Of a DNA stretch of 64,000 bases, positions 40,519 through 48,698 are shown one piece after another. A program made the translations under genes and the position numbers. The stretch comes from Streptacidiphilus sp. ASG 303. Lineage in GTDB: Bacteria > Actinomycetota > Actinomycetes > Streptomycetales > Streptomycetaceae. The stretch's first letter is position 1. The number at the start of each line of letters is the position of its first letter. The DNA is taken from the NCBI RefSeq assembly GCF_020991365.1, contig NZ_JAJLRA010000014.1:62001-126000 (forward strand), written 5' to 3'. Under the pieces are notes generated by a model that was not told the DNA's origin, made no database searches, and saw only the letters and a program-made list of their open reading frames with translations.

Positions 40519-41805
40519 GTGGCGGTGCTGGTGGTCGAGCACGGGGCCGGTGAGGGCCCCTACGCGGCGGGCGACGCGCTGCGGCGGGCCGGGCTGGAGC
40601 TGCGGCACTGCCGCACGCACCTGGGCGAGGAGGTGCCCGGCGAGCTGCTGGACGTCGACGCGCTCGTGGTGATGGGCGGTCCGCAGGACGCCTGGCGCGA
40701 CGAGGGCTTCCCCTCCCGGCGGGCGGAGCTGGCGCTGCTGCGGCTGGCCCTCGCGGCCGAGCTGCCGGTCCTCGGCCTCTGCCTGGGCGCGCAGCTGCTC
40801 GCGGAGGCCGCGGGCGGCGCCGCGCGGCGGGGGGAGGCGGGCCCGGAGGTGGGCTGGGAGCCGGTGCGGCCGACCGCGGCGGCGGCGTCCGACCCGCTGT
40901 TCGCCGGGTCCGGACCGGACGACCGCCGGGTGCTGCAGTGGCACAGCGACACGGTGGCGCTGCCGCCGGGCGCGGTCCTGCTGGCCACGGGCGACCGCTA
41001 CCCGGTGCAGGCGTACCGGGTGGGCGCGTCGGCGTGGGGGCTGCAGTTCCACCTGGAGGCGGTGGCGGAGACCGTGGAGGTGTTCGCCGCGGAGGAGCCG
41101 GGGGCCCACGGCGGCGGGGCGGCACTGGAGGCCGCGCCGCGGCGGCTGGCCGAGCTGGCCCCGTGGCGGGACGCGGTGCTGGACCGGTTCGCCGCGCTGG
41201 TGGCGGCACGGTCGGAGCACACGCGCACCCGGGCGTTCTTCACCCCGCGCGCCGCGGACTGGGAGGAGCGCTTCCCCGACGACGGCCCCCGCTACGCGAA
41301 GGCCGTCGCCGAACTCGGCCTGACGGAGGGTCAGGCGGTGCTCGACGCGGGCTGCGGCACCGGCCGCGCCCTGCCGGCGCTGCGTGCCGCCGTCGGCGAC
41401 GGCGGCACGGTCCTCGGCGCCGACCTCACCCCGGCGATGCTGCGCGCCGCGGCCGCCGCAGGCCGCGGCGGCACGGCCGGGCTGCTGGTGGCGGACTGCG
41501 CCCGGCTCCCGCTGCCGGACGCCCGCCTGGACGCGGTCTTCGGCGCCGGGCTCGTCTCCCACCTGCCGGACCCGGCCGCCGCCCTGGCCGAACTGGCCCG
41601 CGTCACCCGGCCCGGCGGGCGGCTGGCGCTGTTCCACCCGGTCGGCCGGGCCGCGCTCGCGGCCCGCCACGGGCGCGCCCTCACCCCGGACGACCTGCGC
41701 GCCGAGCCCAACCTGCGGCCGGTGCTGGCCGCCGCCGGCTGGGACCTCGCGCGCTACACGGACGCGGACGACCGCTACCTGGTGCTGGCGGACCGCCGGG
41801 CCTGA
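40519..41805 (+). CDS. fusion of class I glutamine amidotransferase and SAM methyltransferase
   Basis: The 428-residue protein has two complete domains. Residues 1-190 are a class I GATase: Cys88 in GLCLGAQ, His178 and Glu180 in LQFHLEA, plus VVMGGPQDAW. This is the GMP-synthase-like subgroup. From about residue 240 a class I methyltransferase begins: motif I LDAGCGTGRAL at 275-285, VLGADLTPAMLRAA, and LVADCARLPLPDARLDAVF. The join is in one open frame, through RTRAFFTPRAADWEERFPD. GGAGGG lies about eight bases before the GTG at 40519. No acceptor gene is adjacent. I know of no function for this fusion. It might act on a small molecule, but this is open. Confidence 0.85.
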   Translation: MAVLVVEHGAGEGPYAAGDALRRAGLELRHCRTHLGEEVPGELLDVDALVVMGGPQDAWRDEGFPSRRAELALLRLALAAELPVLGLCLGAQLLAEAAGGAARRGEAGPEVGWEPVRPTAAAASDPLFAGSGPDDRRVLQWHSDTVALPPGAVLLATGDRYPVQAYRVGASAWGLQFHLEAVAETVEVFAAEEPGAHGGGAALEAAPRRLAELAPWRDAVLDRFAALVAARSEHTRTRAFFTPRAADWEERFPDDGPRYAKAVAELGLTEGQAVLDAGCGTGRALPALRAAVGDGGTVLGADLTPAMLRAAAAAGRGGTAGLLVADCARLPLPDARLDAVFGAGLVSHLPDPAAALAELARVTRPGGRLALFHPVGRAALAARHGRALTPDDLRAEPNLRPVLAAAGWDLARYTDADDRYLVLADRRA

Positions 41806-41971
41806 GCGGGGCCGGCCGCCGAGGCCCGGTGGCGGGGACCGCCGGGGGCGCCGCACGGCGGGGTGCGGCGCCGGCCGCCCCGCAGGGCACCGGGTGCCCC
41901 GGAGGGCGCCGGGCGGCGGCAGCGCACACGGCAGGGCCGCCGCCCGCCGCGGGGCGGCCGTGCGCCTGCCG

Positions 41972-42490
41972 TCACTGGACGGCGAGCCTCGCGGCGTCGG
42001 GGGCGTAGACGGTCATCCAGTGCGGGTGCAGCCGGTAGAAGACCACGTCGCCGTCCCAGTCGAAGGCGTCCTCGCCGTAGACGCCCTTGACGTACGCGAG
42101 CAGGTCCGGCCAGTCCGCAGCCGGCCCGCCGGCCTCGGGGTTGAGGGTCTCCACCGTGCCGTGCGTGAACACGCCCAGGTCCTCGCCGCGCATGTGCGCG
42201 ACGCTGGCGGCAGGGCGGGCGGCCAGGTGGCGGGCCTTGGCGGCGCTGCGCGCCGTGCCGAAGCACCACGTGCCGTGCAGGAAGTGCCCGTCCACACCGC
42301 TGATGCGCGGCTCGCCCCCCGCCGTCACGGTGGACAGGGCGAGCGTGCACACGCCGGTCAGGACCCGGGTGAGCTGCTCCGCGGTCAGGGTGTGCCCGGC
42401 CGTGATCGAGCGGAGGTGGGCGGAGGAGCGGGACAGGGAGGCGTCGAGCAGGGCCTGGAGTGCGGCGAGCTCCTCGGGTGTTTCACGCAC
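41972..42490 (-). CDS. pyridoxamine 5'-phosphate oxidase-like flavin-binding protein
   Basis: The 172-residue protein has the split-barrel pattern CTLALSTVTAGGEPRISGVDGHFLHGTWCFGTA, then ARHLAARPAASVAHMRGEDLGVFTHGTV and WDGDVVFYRLHPHWMTVYAP. The N-terminal ~40 residues are helical, unlike the short starts of most relatives. Family members bind FMN, F420 or heme. The GTG at 42490 has no good ribosome site; an ATG at 42526 is an alternative start. Lone gene between the fusion gene and the CitB-type regulator. Confidence 0.75.
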   Translation of the reverse strand: MRETPEELAALQALLDASLSRSSAHLRSITAGHTLTAEQLTRVLTGVCTLALSTVTAGGEPRISGVDGHFLHGTWCFGTARSAAKARHLAARPAASVAHMRGEDLGVFTHGTVETLNPEAGGPAADWPDLLAYVKGVYGEDAFDWDGDVVFYRLHPHWMTVYAPDAARLAVQ

Positions 42491-42665
42491 CGGGCCACTG
42501 TAGCCGGGGCGGGCCCGCCCCGGCATCGGGTCGGCGGCGGCTCCGGCCGCGGCCCGCCGGCACCTCCGGCCTCCACGGGCCGCTCCGGGGCCGTGGCACG
42601 GCGGCGGTCCGCCCCTGGGGCACGCCCCGGCGGGGCCGACGCGTCCACGCGGGGCCGGCGGCCCG

Positions 42666-43415
42666 TCAGACGGCCGGGCCGCCCTGCCAGCGGTAGCCGA
42701 GTTCGGGGCGGCCGACCTGGCCGTACCGGGGCTCACGGGCGGCCAGGCCCGCGGCGGCCAGGTGCTCCAGGTAGCGGCGGGCGGTGATCCGGGAGACCCC
42801 GACCTGCTCGGCGACCGTGCGGGCGGAGAGCGGTTCGGCGGCGTCCCGCAGCGCGGCGGTGACCGCGTCGAGGGTGGGCGCGCTGAGGCCCTTGGGCAGG
42901 CCGGTCCGCTCGGGCGTGCGCAGCGCGGCGAAGGCCTGGTCGACCTCGTCCTGCCCGGCGGCCTCGCCCGGCCGGGCGAGGGTGTCGCGGAAGCGGGCGT
43001 ACCGCTCCAGGCGGTCGCGCAGCGCGGCGCCGCCGAACGGCTTGAGCAGGTACTGCACCACCCCGGCGGAGACCGCCTGCCGGACCATGCCCAGGTCGCG
43101 GGCCGAGGTGACGGCGATGACGTCGGTGGTGTGCCCGGCGGCGCGCAGGGCGCGGCAGAGCCCGAGGCCGTGGCCGTCCGGCAGGTACAGGTCGAGGAGC
43201 AGCAGGTCGACGGGGGTGCCCTCGTCGCGCCGCCGGTCCAGGAGGAGGCGGGCGGCGGCCGCGGTGTGGACGGTGCCGACGGGTCGGAAGCCGGGCGTGC
43301 GCCCGACGTGGAGGGTGTGGGCGGCCGCCGCGACCGGGTCGTCCTCGACGACCAGCACGTCGAGGGCGCGCCTGCCGCCGGGCGCGGCTTCGGGGGTCGC
43401 TCCCGGGGCCGTCAC
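42666..43415 (-). CDS. CitB/DcuR-type response regulator
   Basis: The 249-residue protein has an N-terminal receiver: VLVVEDDPVAA, phospho-acceptor Asp in LLLLDLYLPDGHG, VTSARD and the Lys in YLLKPF. The C-terminal half has the HTH DAAEPLSARTVAEQVGVSRITARRYLEHL, typical of the CitB family that controls C4-dicarboxylate and citrate transport. It overlaps the sensor gene by four bases. Its likely target is the dctA gene next to it. Confidence 0.9.
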   Translation of the reverse strand: MTAPGATPEAAPGGRRALDVLVVEDDPVAAAAHTLHVGRTPGFRPVGTVHTAAAARLLLDRRRDEGTPVDLLLLDLYLPDGHGLGLCRALRAAGHTTDVIAVTSARDLGMVRQAVSAGVVQYLLKPFGGAALRDRLERYARFRDTLARPGEAAGQDEVDQAFAALRTPERTGLPKGLSAPTLDAVTAALRDAAEPLSARTVAEQVGVSRITARRYLEHLAAAGLAAREPRYGQVGRPELGYRWQGGPAV

Positions 43416-45307
43416 GGCTGCTCCGCCCCGCCCGCTGCGGCGGCCTGCGGGACGGCGGACGGCGGGGCGGCGGACGGCGGGGCGGCGGACGGCGGGGCGG
43501 CGGACGGCGGGGCGGCGGCCTCCGGGGCGGCGGCTTCCGGGGCGCTTCTGGCCGCGGCGGGCCGCGGACCGCGGGCCAGCGGCAGCCGCACGGTGAAGAC
43601 GGCGCCGCCGTCCTCACCGCCGCCGGCCTCGACGGTGCCGCCGTTGCGCCGGGCGGCCTGGGCGACCAGGGCGAGGCCGAGGCCGCGGCCGTGGGCGCGG
43701 GCCCCGGAGGGCCCGGCGTCGTGCTTGGTGGACCAGCCCCGGTCGAAGACCCGCCGGAGGGCGTCCGGGTCGAGGCCGGGACCGGTGTCGGCGACCCGCA
43801 GGAGCAGGGCGGGGCCCTCGGTGCGGGCGGTGACGGTGACGGCGGGCGGGCCCGGGTGGCGGGCGGCGCCCTCGACGGCGGCGTCCACCGCGTTGTCGAC
43901 GAGGTTGCCGAGGACGGTGACCAGGTCGCGGGCGGGGAGGGTGTCGGGGAGGACCCGGTCGTCGATGCGGCTGTCCTCGGTGAGGGCGAGGTCGACGCCG
44001 CGCTCGGCGGCCTGGGCGGCCTTGCCGAGGAGCAGGGCGGCGAGGACGGGTTCGGAGACGGCGCCGACGACGCGGTCGGTGAGCTCCTGGGCGAGGGCGA
44101 GTTCGGCGGTGGCGAACTCGACGGCCTGGTCGGTGCGGCCCAGTTCGATCAGCGAGACCACGGCGTGCAGCCGGTTGGCGGCCTCGTGGGCCTGGGAGCG
44201 CAGGGACTCGGCGAAGCCGCGGACGGAGTCGAGTTCGCCGCTGAGCGCCTGCAGCTCGGTGTGGTCGCGGAGGGTGACGACGGTGCCGAGCCCGCGGCCC
44301 CCGCCGGCGGTCGCGTCGCCGGTCGTGTCACCCGTCGCGCCGCCGGCGGCGTCACCGGGGGCCGGGGTGTCGCCGATGGCGGAGGTGTTGAGCACGACCA
44401 CCCGCTCGGCGGTGAGGTGGACCTCGTCGCGGCGGGGCGGGGCGCCGAGGAGCGCCGCGGTGAGCGGGGCGGGCAGGCCGAGCCGGTCGACGGGCAGGCC
44501 CTCGGCGTCGTCGGGGAGGGCGAGCAGGGCGCGGGCGGCGTCGTTGCACAGGGCGACCCGGTGGTCCCCGTCGAGGAGGAGCAGGCCCTCGCGCACGGAG
44601 TGGAGGGTGGCCTGGTGGTACTCGTACATCCGCGCCAGTTCGGCGGCGCCCATGCCGTGGGTGTGGCGGCGCAGCCGGGCGTTGGCCACGTAGGTGGCGA
44701 GGCCGCCGGCGGCGAGGGCGGCCGCGGCGACGGCGGCCACGGCGAGGAGCAGGGGGCGCAGCCGGGCGCTGATGGAGCCGACGGTGATGCCGGCGCTGAC
44801 GAGGGCGACGACCCGGTGGCGCCCGTCGAGGACAGGGGTGACGACGCGGACGGAGGGGCCGAGGGTGCCGGTCCAGGTCTCCTGGACCGTGCCCCCGGCG
44901 AGGGCGCCGTCGATGTGGCCGAGGAACGGCTCGCCGATCCGGGACGGGTCGGGGTGGGTCCAGCGGATGCCGCGGGTGTCCATGATGGTGACGAAGTCGA
45001 CGCCCGTGTCGCGCCGGACGCGCTCGGCGTACGGCTGGAGGAGCGCGGAGGGGTCGGGGGCGCGGACGGCGGCGAGGACCGAGGGCGAGTCGGCGACGGC
45101 GCGGGCGGCGGAGACGGCCTGGCGGCGGGCGGCGTCCTCGGCGCGGGCGGCGGCGCTGAACCAGGCGAGGAGCGCGCCGCCGGCGACGACGGCGGCGACG
45201 ATGACGGTCTGGACCGCGAAGAGCTGCCCGGCGAGGCTGCGGGGGCGCCCGCGGCGCGGGGCTCGGCGGCGCGGGGCGCGGCGCGGGCGGGCGGGGCGTG
45301 CGGTCAT
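43412..45307 (-). CDS. CitA/DcuS-type sensor histidine kinase
   Basis: The 631-residue protein has a basic N-terminus, a first membrane helix at about 28-50, a periplasmic sCache-like domain (about 50-185) with VTIMDTRGIRWTHPDPSRIGEPF, a second helix (about 190-212), a PAS domain and a kinase. The phosphorylated His is in RSQAHEAANRLHAV, and the ATPase has NLVDNAVDAA and GRGLGLALV. The DcuS/CitA family detects C4-dicarboxylates or citrate. The C-terminus is extended by PSAAPPSAA repeats from tandem DNA repeats. It is coupled to the regulator and divergent from dctA. Confidence 0.9.
   Translation of the reverse strand: MTARPARPRRAPRRRAPRRGRPRSLAGQLFAVQTVIVAAVVAGGALLAWFSAAARAEDAARRQAVSAARAVADSPSVLAAVRAPDPSALLQPYAERVRRDTGVDFVTIMDTRGIRWTHPDPSRIGEPFLGHIDGALAGGTVQETWTGTLGPSVRVVTPVLDGRHRVVALVSAGITVGSISARLRPLLLAVAAVAAAALAAGGLATYVANARLRRHTHGMGAAELARMYEYHQATLHSVREGLLLLDGDHRVALCNDAARALLALPDDAEGLPVDRLGLPAPLTAALLGAPPRRDEVHLTAERVVVLNTSAIGDTPAPGDAAGGATGDTTGDATAGGGRGLGTVVTLRDHTELQALSGELDSVRGFAESLRSQAHEAANRLHAVVSLIELGRTDQAVEFATAELALAQELTDRVVGAVSEPVLAALLLGKAAQAAERGVDLALTEDSRIDDRVLPDTLPARDLVTVLGNLVDNAVDAAVEGAARHPGPPAVTVTARTEGPALLLRVADTGPGLDPDALRRVFDRGWSTKHDAGPSGARAHGRGLGLALVAQAARRNGGTVEAGGGEDGGAVFTVRLPLARGPRPAAARSAPEAAAPEAAAPPSAAPPSAAPPSAAPPSAVPQAAAAGGAEQP
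43446..43515. repeat. 15-bp tandem repeat at the kinase C-terminus
   Basis: GGCGGACGGCGGGGC occurs four to five times in a row. In frame it gives PPSAA repeats just before the kinase stop codon. Confidence 0.85.
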
Positions 45308-45403
45308 GCCCCACAGTGTGCCCCGGGCCGGGCCGGCGGCCGTCCCCGGGTTCGGCGGGCCCGCCCGGCGGCCGCCCGGCGGCCGGGCGACGCGTGCGGG
45401 CAT

Positions 45404-45456
45404 GGGCGGGTGCGTGCGGGTGCGTGCGGGTGCGTCCGGGCACGTCCGGGCACGCA
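45404..45456. repeat. 10-bp direct repeats in the dctA upstream region
   Basis: GGTGCGTGCG is present in four to five direct copies and merges into CGTCCGGGCA copies. Function unknown. Confidence 0.6.
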
Positions 45457-45512
45457 CTGGTGCGCGGCCTGCCGCACGCCGCGCGGGAGCGGGGCGGCGG
45501 GGCGGCGGGGCG

Positions 45513-45534
45513 TGAACGTTATGAACGCAAACGT
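45513..45534. promoter_or_regulatory. TGAACG direct repeats with ACGTT/AACGT dyad
   Basis: TGAACG occurs at 45513 and 45522, and ACGTT (45516) mirrors AACGT (45530). The cluster lies about 95 bases before dctA in the only AT-rich patch, so it fits a response-regulator site. Confidence 0.45.
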
Positions 45535-45627
45535 GACCCGGCTCACTCCGCCCCCCATAGTCGGAGCGGCCCACCACCCGGGCCGCCGTCGAAGCCCGCC
45601 GCTGCCGCCGGGCCGAAGGAGCCGCTC

Positions 45628-47010
45628 ATGACGTCCGCCGCCCCCGAGGCGGGCCCCGTACCGGGCCGCCGCCGGGACAGAACCCACTACCTCTACCTCG
45701 CGGTCATCGCCGCCGTGGTCGCCGGCATCGTGCTGGGGCTGACCGCGCCGGGCGTCGCCGTGGAGCTGAAGCCGCTCGGCACGGGCTTCGTCAACCTGAT
45801 CAAGATGATGATCAGCCCGGTGATCTTCTGCACGATCGTGCTGGGCATCGGCTCGGTCCGGAAGGCCGCCAAGGTCGGCGCCGTCGGCGGCCTGGCCATC
45901 GGCTACTTCATGGTGATGTCGACCGTGGCGCTGGCCATCGGCCTGGTGGTCGGCAACCTGGTCCACCCCGGCTCCGGCCTGCACCTCACCGAGGCGATCG
46001 GCAAGGCGGGACAGGCCCAGGCGGGCGGTGCCGCGGAGGGCACCACCGACTTCCTGCTCGGCATCATCCCCACCTCGCTGGTCTCGGCCCTCACCGAGGG
46101 CGAGGTGCTGCAGACGCTGCTGGTGGCCCTGCTGGTCGGCTTCGCGCTCCAGGCGCTGGGCCCGGCGGGCGAGCCGGTGCTGCGCGGGGTGAAGCACCTG
46201 GAGCGGCTGGTCTTCCGCATCATGCAGATGATCATGTGGGCGGCCCCGGTCGGCGCCTTCGGCGCGATGGCCGCGGTGGTCGGGGCGACGGGCGTCGACG
46301 CCCTGAAGAGCCTGGCGATGATCATGCTCGGCTTCTACGCCACCTGCCTGCTCTTCGTCCTGGTCGTGCTCGGCGGCCTGCTGCGGCTGGCGGCCGGGGT
46401 GAACATCCTCGCGCTGCTCCGCTACCTCGGCCGCGAGTTCCTGCTCATCCTCTCCACGTCCTCCTCCGAGAGCGCCCTGCCCCGACTCATCGCCAAGATG
46501 GAGCACCTCGGTGTGAGCCGTCCGGTCGCCGGCATCACCGTGCCGACCGGGTACTCCTTCAACCTCGACGGCACCGCCATCTACCTCACCATGGCGGCGC
46601 TCTTCATCGCCGAGGCCATGGACCGGCCGCTCTCCGTCGGCCAGCAGGTCTCGCTGCTCCTCTTCATGGTCGTCGCCTCCAAGGGCGCGGCCGGCGTCAC
46701 CGGCGCCGGCATGGCCACCCTGGCGGGCGGCCTGCAGTCGCACCGCCCGGAGCTGGTGGACGGCGTCGGCCTGATCGTCGGCATCGACCGCTTCATGTCG
46801 GAGGCCCGCGCGCTCACCAACTTCGCGGGCAACGCCGTGGCGACCGTCCTGATCGGCCACTGGACGAAGGAGCTGGACCGCGAGCAGCTGGAGGCCGTGC
46901 TCTCCGGCGACCGGCCGTTCCGCGAGGACGGCGCCGACGCCGGGGAGCCGCACCCCGGCGCGGAGGAGGCCGCCGTCCCGGCCCAGCACGGCGAGCCCGC
47001 CGCGTTGTAG
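45628..47010 (+). CDS. dctA: dicarboxylate/cation symporter
   Basis: The 460-residue membrane protein belongs to the DAACS family. It has the conserved LSTSSSESALPRLIAKMEHLGV serine-rich hairpin, TVPTGYSFNLDGTAIYLT, and MATLAGGL, and around eight helices. It takes up C4-dicarboxylates such as succinate with protons or sodium. The ATG at 45628 has AAGGAG about seven bases upstream. Adjacency to CitAB-type genes supports induction by dicarboxylates. The C-terminal tail is acidic and short. The gene is closed by an 18-bp perfect hairpin. Confidence 0.92.
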   Translation: MTSAAPEAGPVPGRRRDRTHYLYLAVIAAVVAGIVLGLTAPGVAVELKPLGTGFVNLIKMMISPVIFCTIVLGIGSVRKAAKVGAVGGLAIGYFMVMSTVALAIGLVVGNLVHPGSGLHLTEAIGKAGQAQAGGAAEGTTDFLLGIIPTSLVSALTEGEVLQTLLVALLVGFALQALGPAGEPVLRGVKHLERLVFRIMQMIMWAAPVGAFGAMAAVVGATGVDALKSLAMIMLGFYATCLLFVLVVLGGLLRLAAGVNILALLRYLGREFLLILSTSSSESALPRLIAKMEHLGVSRPVAGITVPTGYSFNLDGTAIYLTMAALFIAEAMDRPLSVGQQVSLLLFMVVASKGAAGVTGAGMATLAGGLQSHRPELVDGVGLIVGIDRFMSEARALTNFAGNAVATVLIGHWTKELDREQLEAVLSGDRPFREDGADAGEPHPGAEEAAVPAQHGEPAAL

Positions 47011-47046
47011 CCCTGCGCGCCGCGCCGCAGGGCGGCGCGCCCGGAC

Positions 47047-47085
47047 CGCAGCGGCCCCGCCCGGACCCCGGGCGGGGCCGCTGCG
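47047..47085. terminator. perfect 18-bp hairpin between convergent dctA and cvnD
   Basis: CGCAGCGGCCCCGCCCGG and its reverse complement pair with a 3-base loop. It is the strongest hairpin in the window and can serve both genes. Confidence 0.85.
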
Positions 47086-47119
47086 TCCCCCGTGCGGCCG
47101 CCGCCCGTGCGGGACGGGG

Positions 47120-47776
47120 TCAGCGGGCCGCGGGGCCGCTCCCGGACGTCTCCAGCAGGCGGGCGGCGTGCACCCGCCCGGCGTGCTCCACCAGCCGGAT
47201 CAGGACCTCCTTGCCGGACGCCCGGCTGCGGGCGTCGCACAGCATCACCGGTGTGCCCGGGTCCAGGTCGAGGGCGAGCGCCACGTCCTCCGCCGCGTGG
47301 TCGGGGGCGCCGGTGAAACGGTTCACCGCCACCACGAACGGGATGCCGCGCCGCTCGAAGAAGTCCACCGCCGGGAAGCAGTCGTCCAGCCGCCGGGTGT
47401 CGGCGAGCACGACCGCCCCCAGGGCGCCCTGGGCGAGCTCGTCCCACAGGAACCAGAAGCGGTCCTGGCCGGGGGTCCCGAAGAGGTAGACCGACAGCCC
47501 CTCCCGGATGGTGATCCGGCCGAAGTCCATGGCGACCGTGGTGGTGGTCTTCTGCTCCACGCCGTCCAGGTCGTCCACGCCCGCACCGGCCTCGGTCAGC
47601 TGCTCCTCGGTGCGCAGCGGCCGGATCTCGCTGACCGCGCCGACCAGGGTGGTCTTGCCGACGCCGAAGCCGCCGGCCACCAGGATCTTCAGCGCCAGCA
47701 CCTGGCCGTCCCCGCCGCCCCCCTCCGGTGCGGCGGCGGGGGCGTGCGGGGATCTCTCAGAGCGCACGGAGTCCAT
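47120..47776 (-). CDS. cvnD: conservon GTPase-like protein CvnD
   Basis: The 218-residue protein has the P-loop GGFGVGKTTLVGAVSEI, VYLFGTPGQDRFWFLWDEL (G3) and VVAVNRFTGAP (a variant of NKxD). This is the CvnD family, the Ras-like GTP-binding component of Streptomyces conservons, which works with CvnABC in signalling. The first ~25 residues are low complexity. It overlaps the DUF742 gene by 20 bases. It is the last gene of the conservon and ends at the strong terminator. Confidence 0.92.
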   Translation of the reverse strand: MDSVRSERSPHAPAAAPEGGGGDGQVLALKILVAGGFGVGKTTLVGAVSEIRPLRTEEQLTEAGAGVDDLDGVEQKTTTTVAMDFGRITIREGLSVYLFGTPGQDRFWFLWDELAQGALGAVVLADTRRLDDCFPAVDFFERRGIPFVVAVNRFTGAPDHAAEDVALALDLDPGTPVMLCDARSRASGKEVLIRLVEHAGRVHAARLLETSGSGPAAR

Positions 47777-48269
47777 TGATCACTTCCCTGAGGATGTGCT
47801 CGTCGGGGAGCAGGGCGGGCGGCAGCGGCCGGCTGACACGGATGTACGCGGCGTCCAGCAGGTCGGCCAGCAGCACCCGGACCACGCCGAGCGGCAGGTC
47901 CAGTCCGGCGGCGACCTCCGCCACCGAGAGCGGGCCGGACCGGCACAGGTCGAGGATGGCCGCCTGCTCGGGCCCGACCGGCGGGTCCTCGTGGGGCAGG
48001 ACCTCGCTGGCGACCTGGGCGATCAGGTCGAAGGCGCCGTCGGCCGAGCCGGTCCGGCCGCGGGTGACGGCGTACGGGCGGACCAGCGGTCCGGCGTCGT
48101 CGTCGAACCAGCGCGCCGGGTGCCGCGGCCGCCCCGGCCACCCCGGCCGGGCGGCCGGGGCGGCGGGGTCGGGCGGCTCCTCGTACGGGGGGCCGGCCGG
48201 CGGCCCGTACGAGGGGTCCGGCGGCTCCCCGCGCGGGGGGCCGGGCGGCGGGCCGGGCGGGAACAGCAC
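47757..48269 (-). CDS. cvnC: DUF742 conservon protein CvnC
   Basis: The 170-residue protein has a Pro/Gly-rich first half (GPPPGPPRGEPPDPS) and a C-terminal winged-helix-like DUF742 domain: LVRPYAVTRGRT, LDLCRSGPLSVAEVAAGLDLPLGVVRVLLADLLDAAYIRV. The start GTG at 48269 is 7 bases from the cvnB stop. Overlap with cvnD indicates coupling. It is part of the four-gene conservon signalling complex. Confidence 0.88.
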   Translation of the reverse strand: MLFPPGPPPGPPRGEPPDPSYGPPAGPPYEEPPDPAAPAARPGWPGRPRHPARWFDDDAGPLVRPYAVTRGRTGSADGAFDLIAQVASEVLPHEDPPVGPEQAAILDLCRSGPLSVAEVAAGLDLPLGVVRVLLADLLDAAYIRVSRPLPPALLPDEHILREVINGLRAL

Positions 48270-48275
48270 CGCAGG

Positions 48276-48698
48276 TCAGCCCGCCGCGCCGCTGCCGGCG
48301 GCGGCACGCGGCGGCGTGTACAGGTGCTCGCCGACCCTGCGGACCAGGCGGGCCATCTCGTACGCGACCAGGCCGAGGTCGGCGTCGGCGGAGCTGAAGA
48401 CGGCCAGGCAGCTGCCCTCCCCCGCCGCGGCGACGAAGAGGAAGCCGCCCTCCAGCTCGACCATGGTCTGGCGCACGTCGCCGGCGCCGAAGTGCCGCCC
48501 GGCGCCCTTGGCCAGGCTGTGGAAGCCGGAGGCGACCGCCGCAAGGTGCTCGCCGCCCTCGCGGCCGAGGGCCGCCGAGGCCCCCATGGCGAGGCCGTCC
48601 GCCGAGAGGACCACGGCGTGCTGGACCTCGGCCACCCGGTCCACCAGTTCGTCCAGCAGCCAGTTCAGCTCGCCGGAGTTGTGGGTCGTCCCGATCAT
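48276..48698 (-). CDS. cvnB: roadblock/LC7 protein CvnB
   Basis: The 140-residue protein has the roadblock fold: LNWLLDELVDRVAEVQHAVVLSADGLAMGAS, LAAVASGFHSLAKGAGRHFGAGDVRQTMVELEGGFLFVAAAGEGSCLAVFSS. In conservons it links the sensor to the GTPase. It starts at the ATG 48698 and overlaps cvnA by four bases. Confidence 0.92.
   Translation of the reverse strand: MIGTTHNSGELNWLLDELVDRVAEVQHAVVLSADGLAMGASAALGREGGEHLAAVASGFHSLAKGAGRHFGAGDVRQTMVELEGGFLFVAAAGEGSCLAVFSSADADLGLVAYEMARLVRRVGEHLYTPPRAAAGSGAAG

Larger units (their letters stand above)
45308..45627. other. divergent promoter region between citA-type kinase and dctA
   Basis: The 320-base gap contains a GGTGCGTGCG tandem repeat at about 45404-45456 and an AT-richer stretch at 45510-45560 with the putative operator. 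The rest is GC-rich and shows no reading frame of note. Confidence 0.5.
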
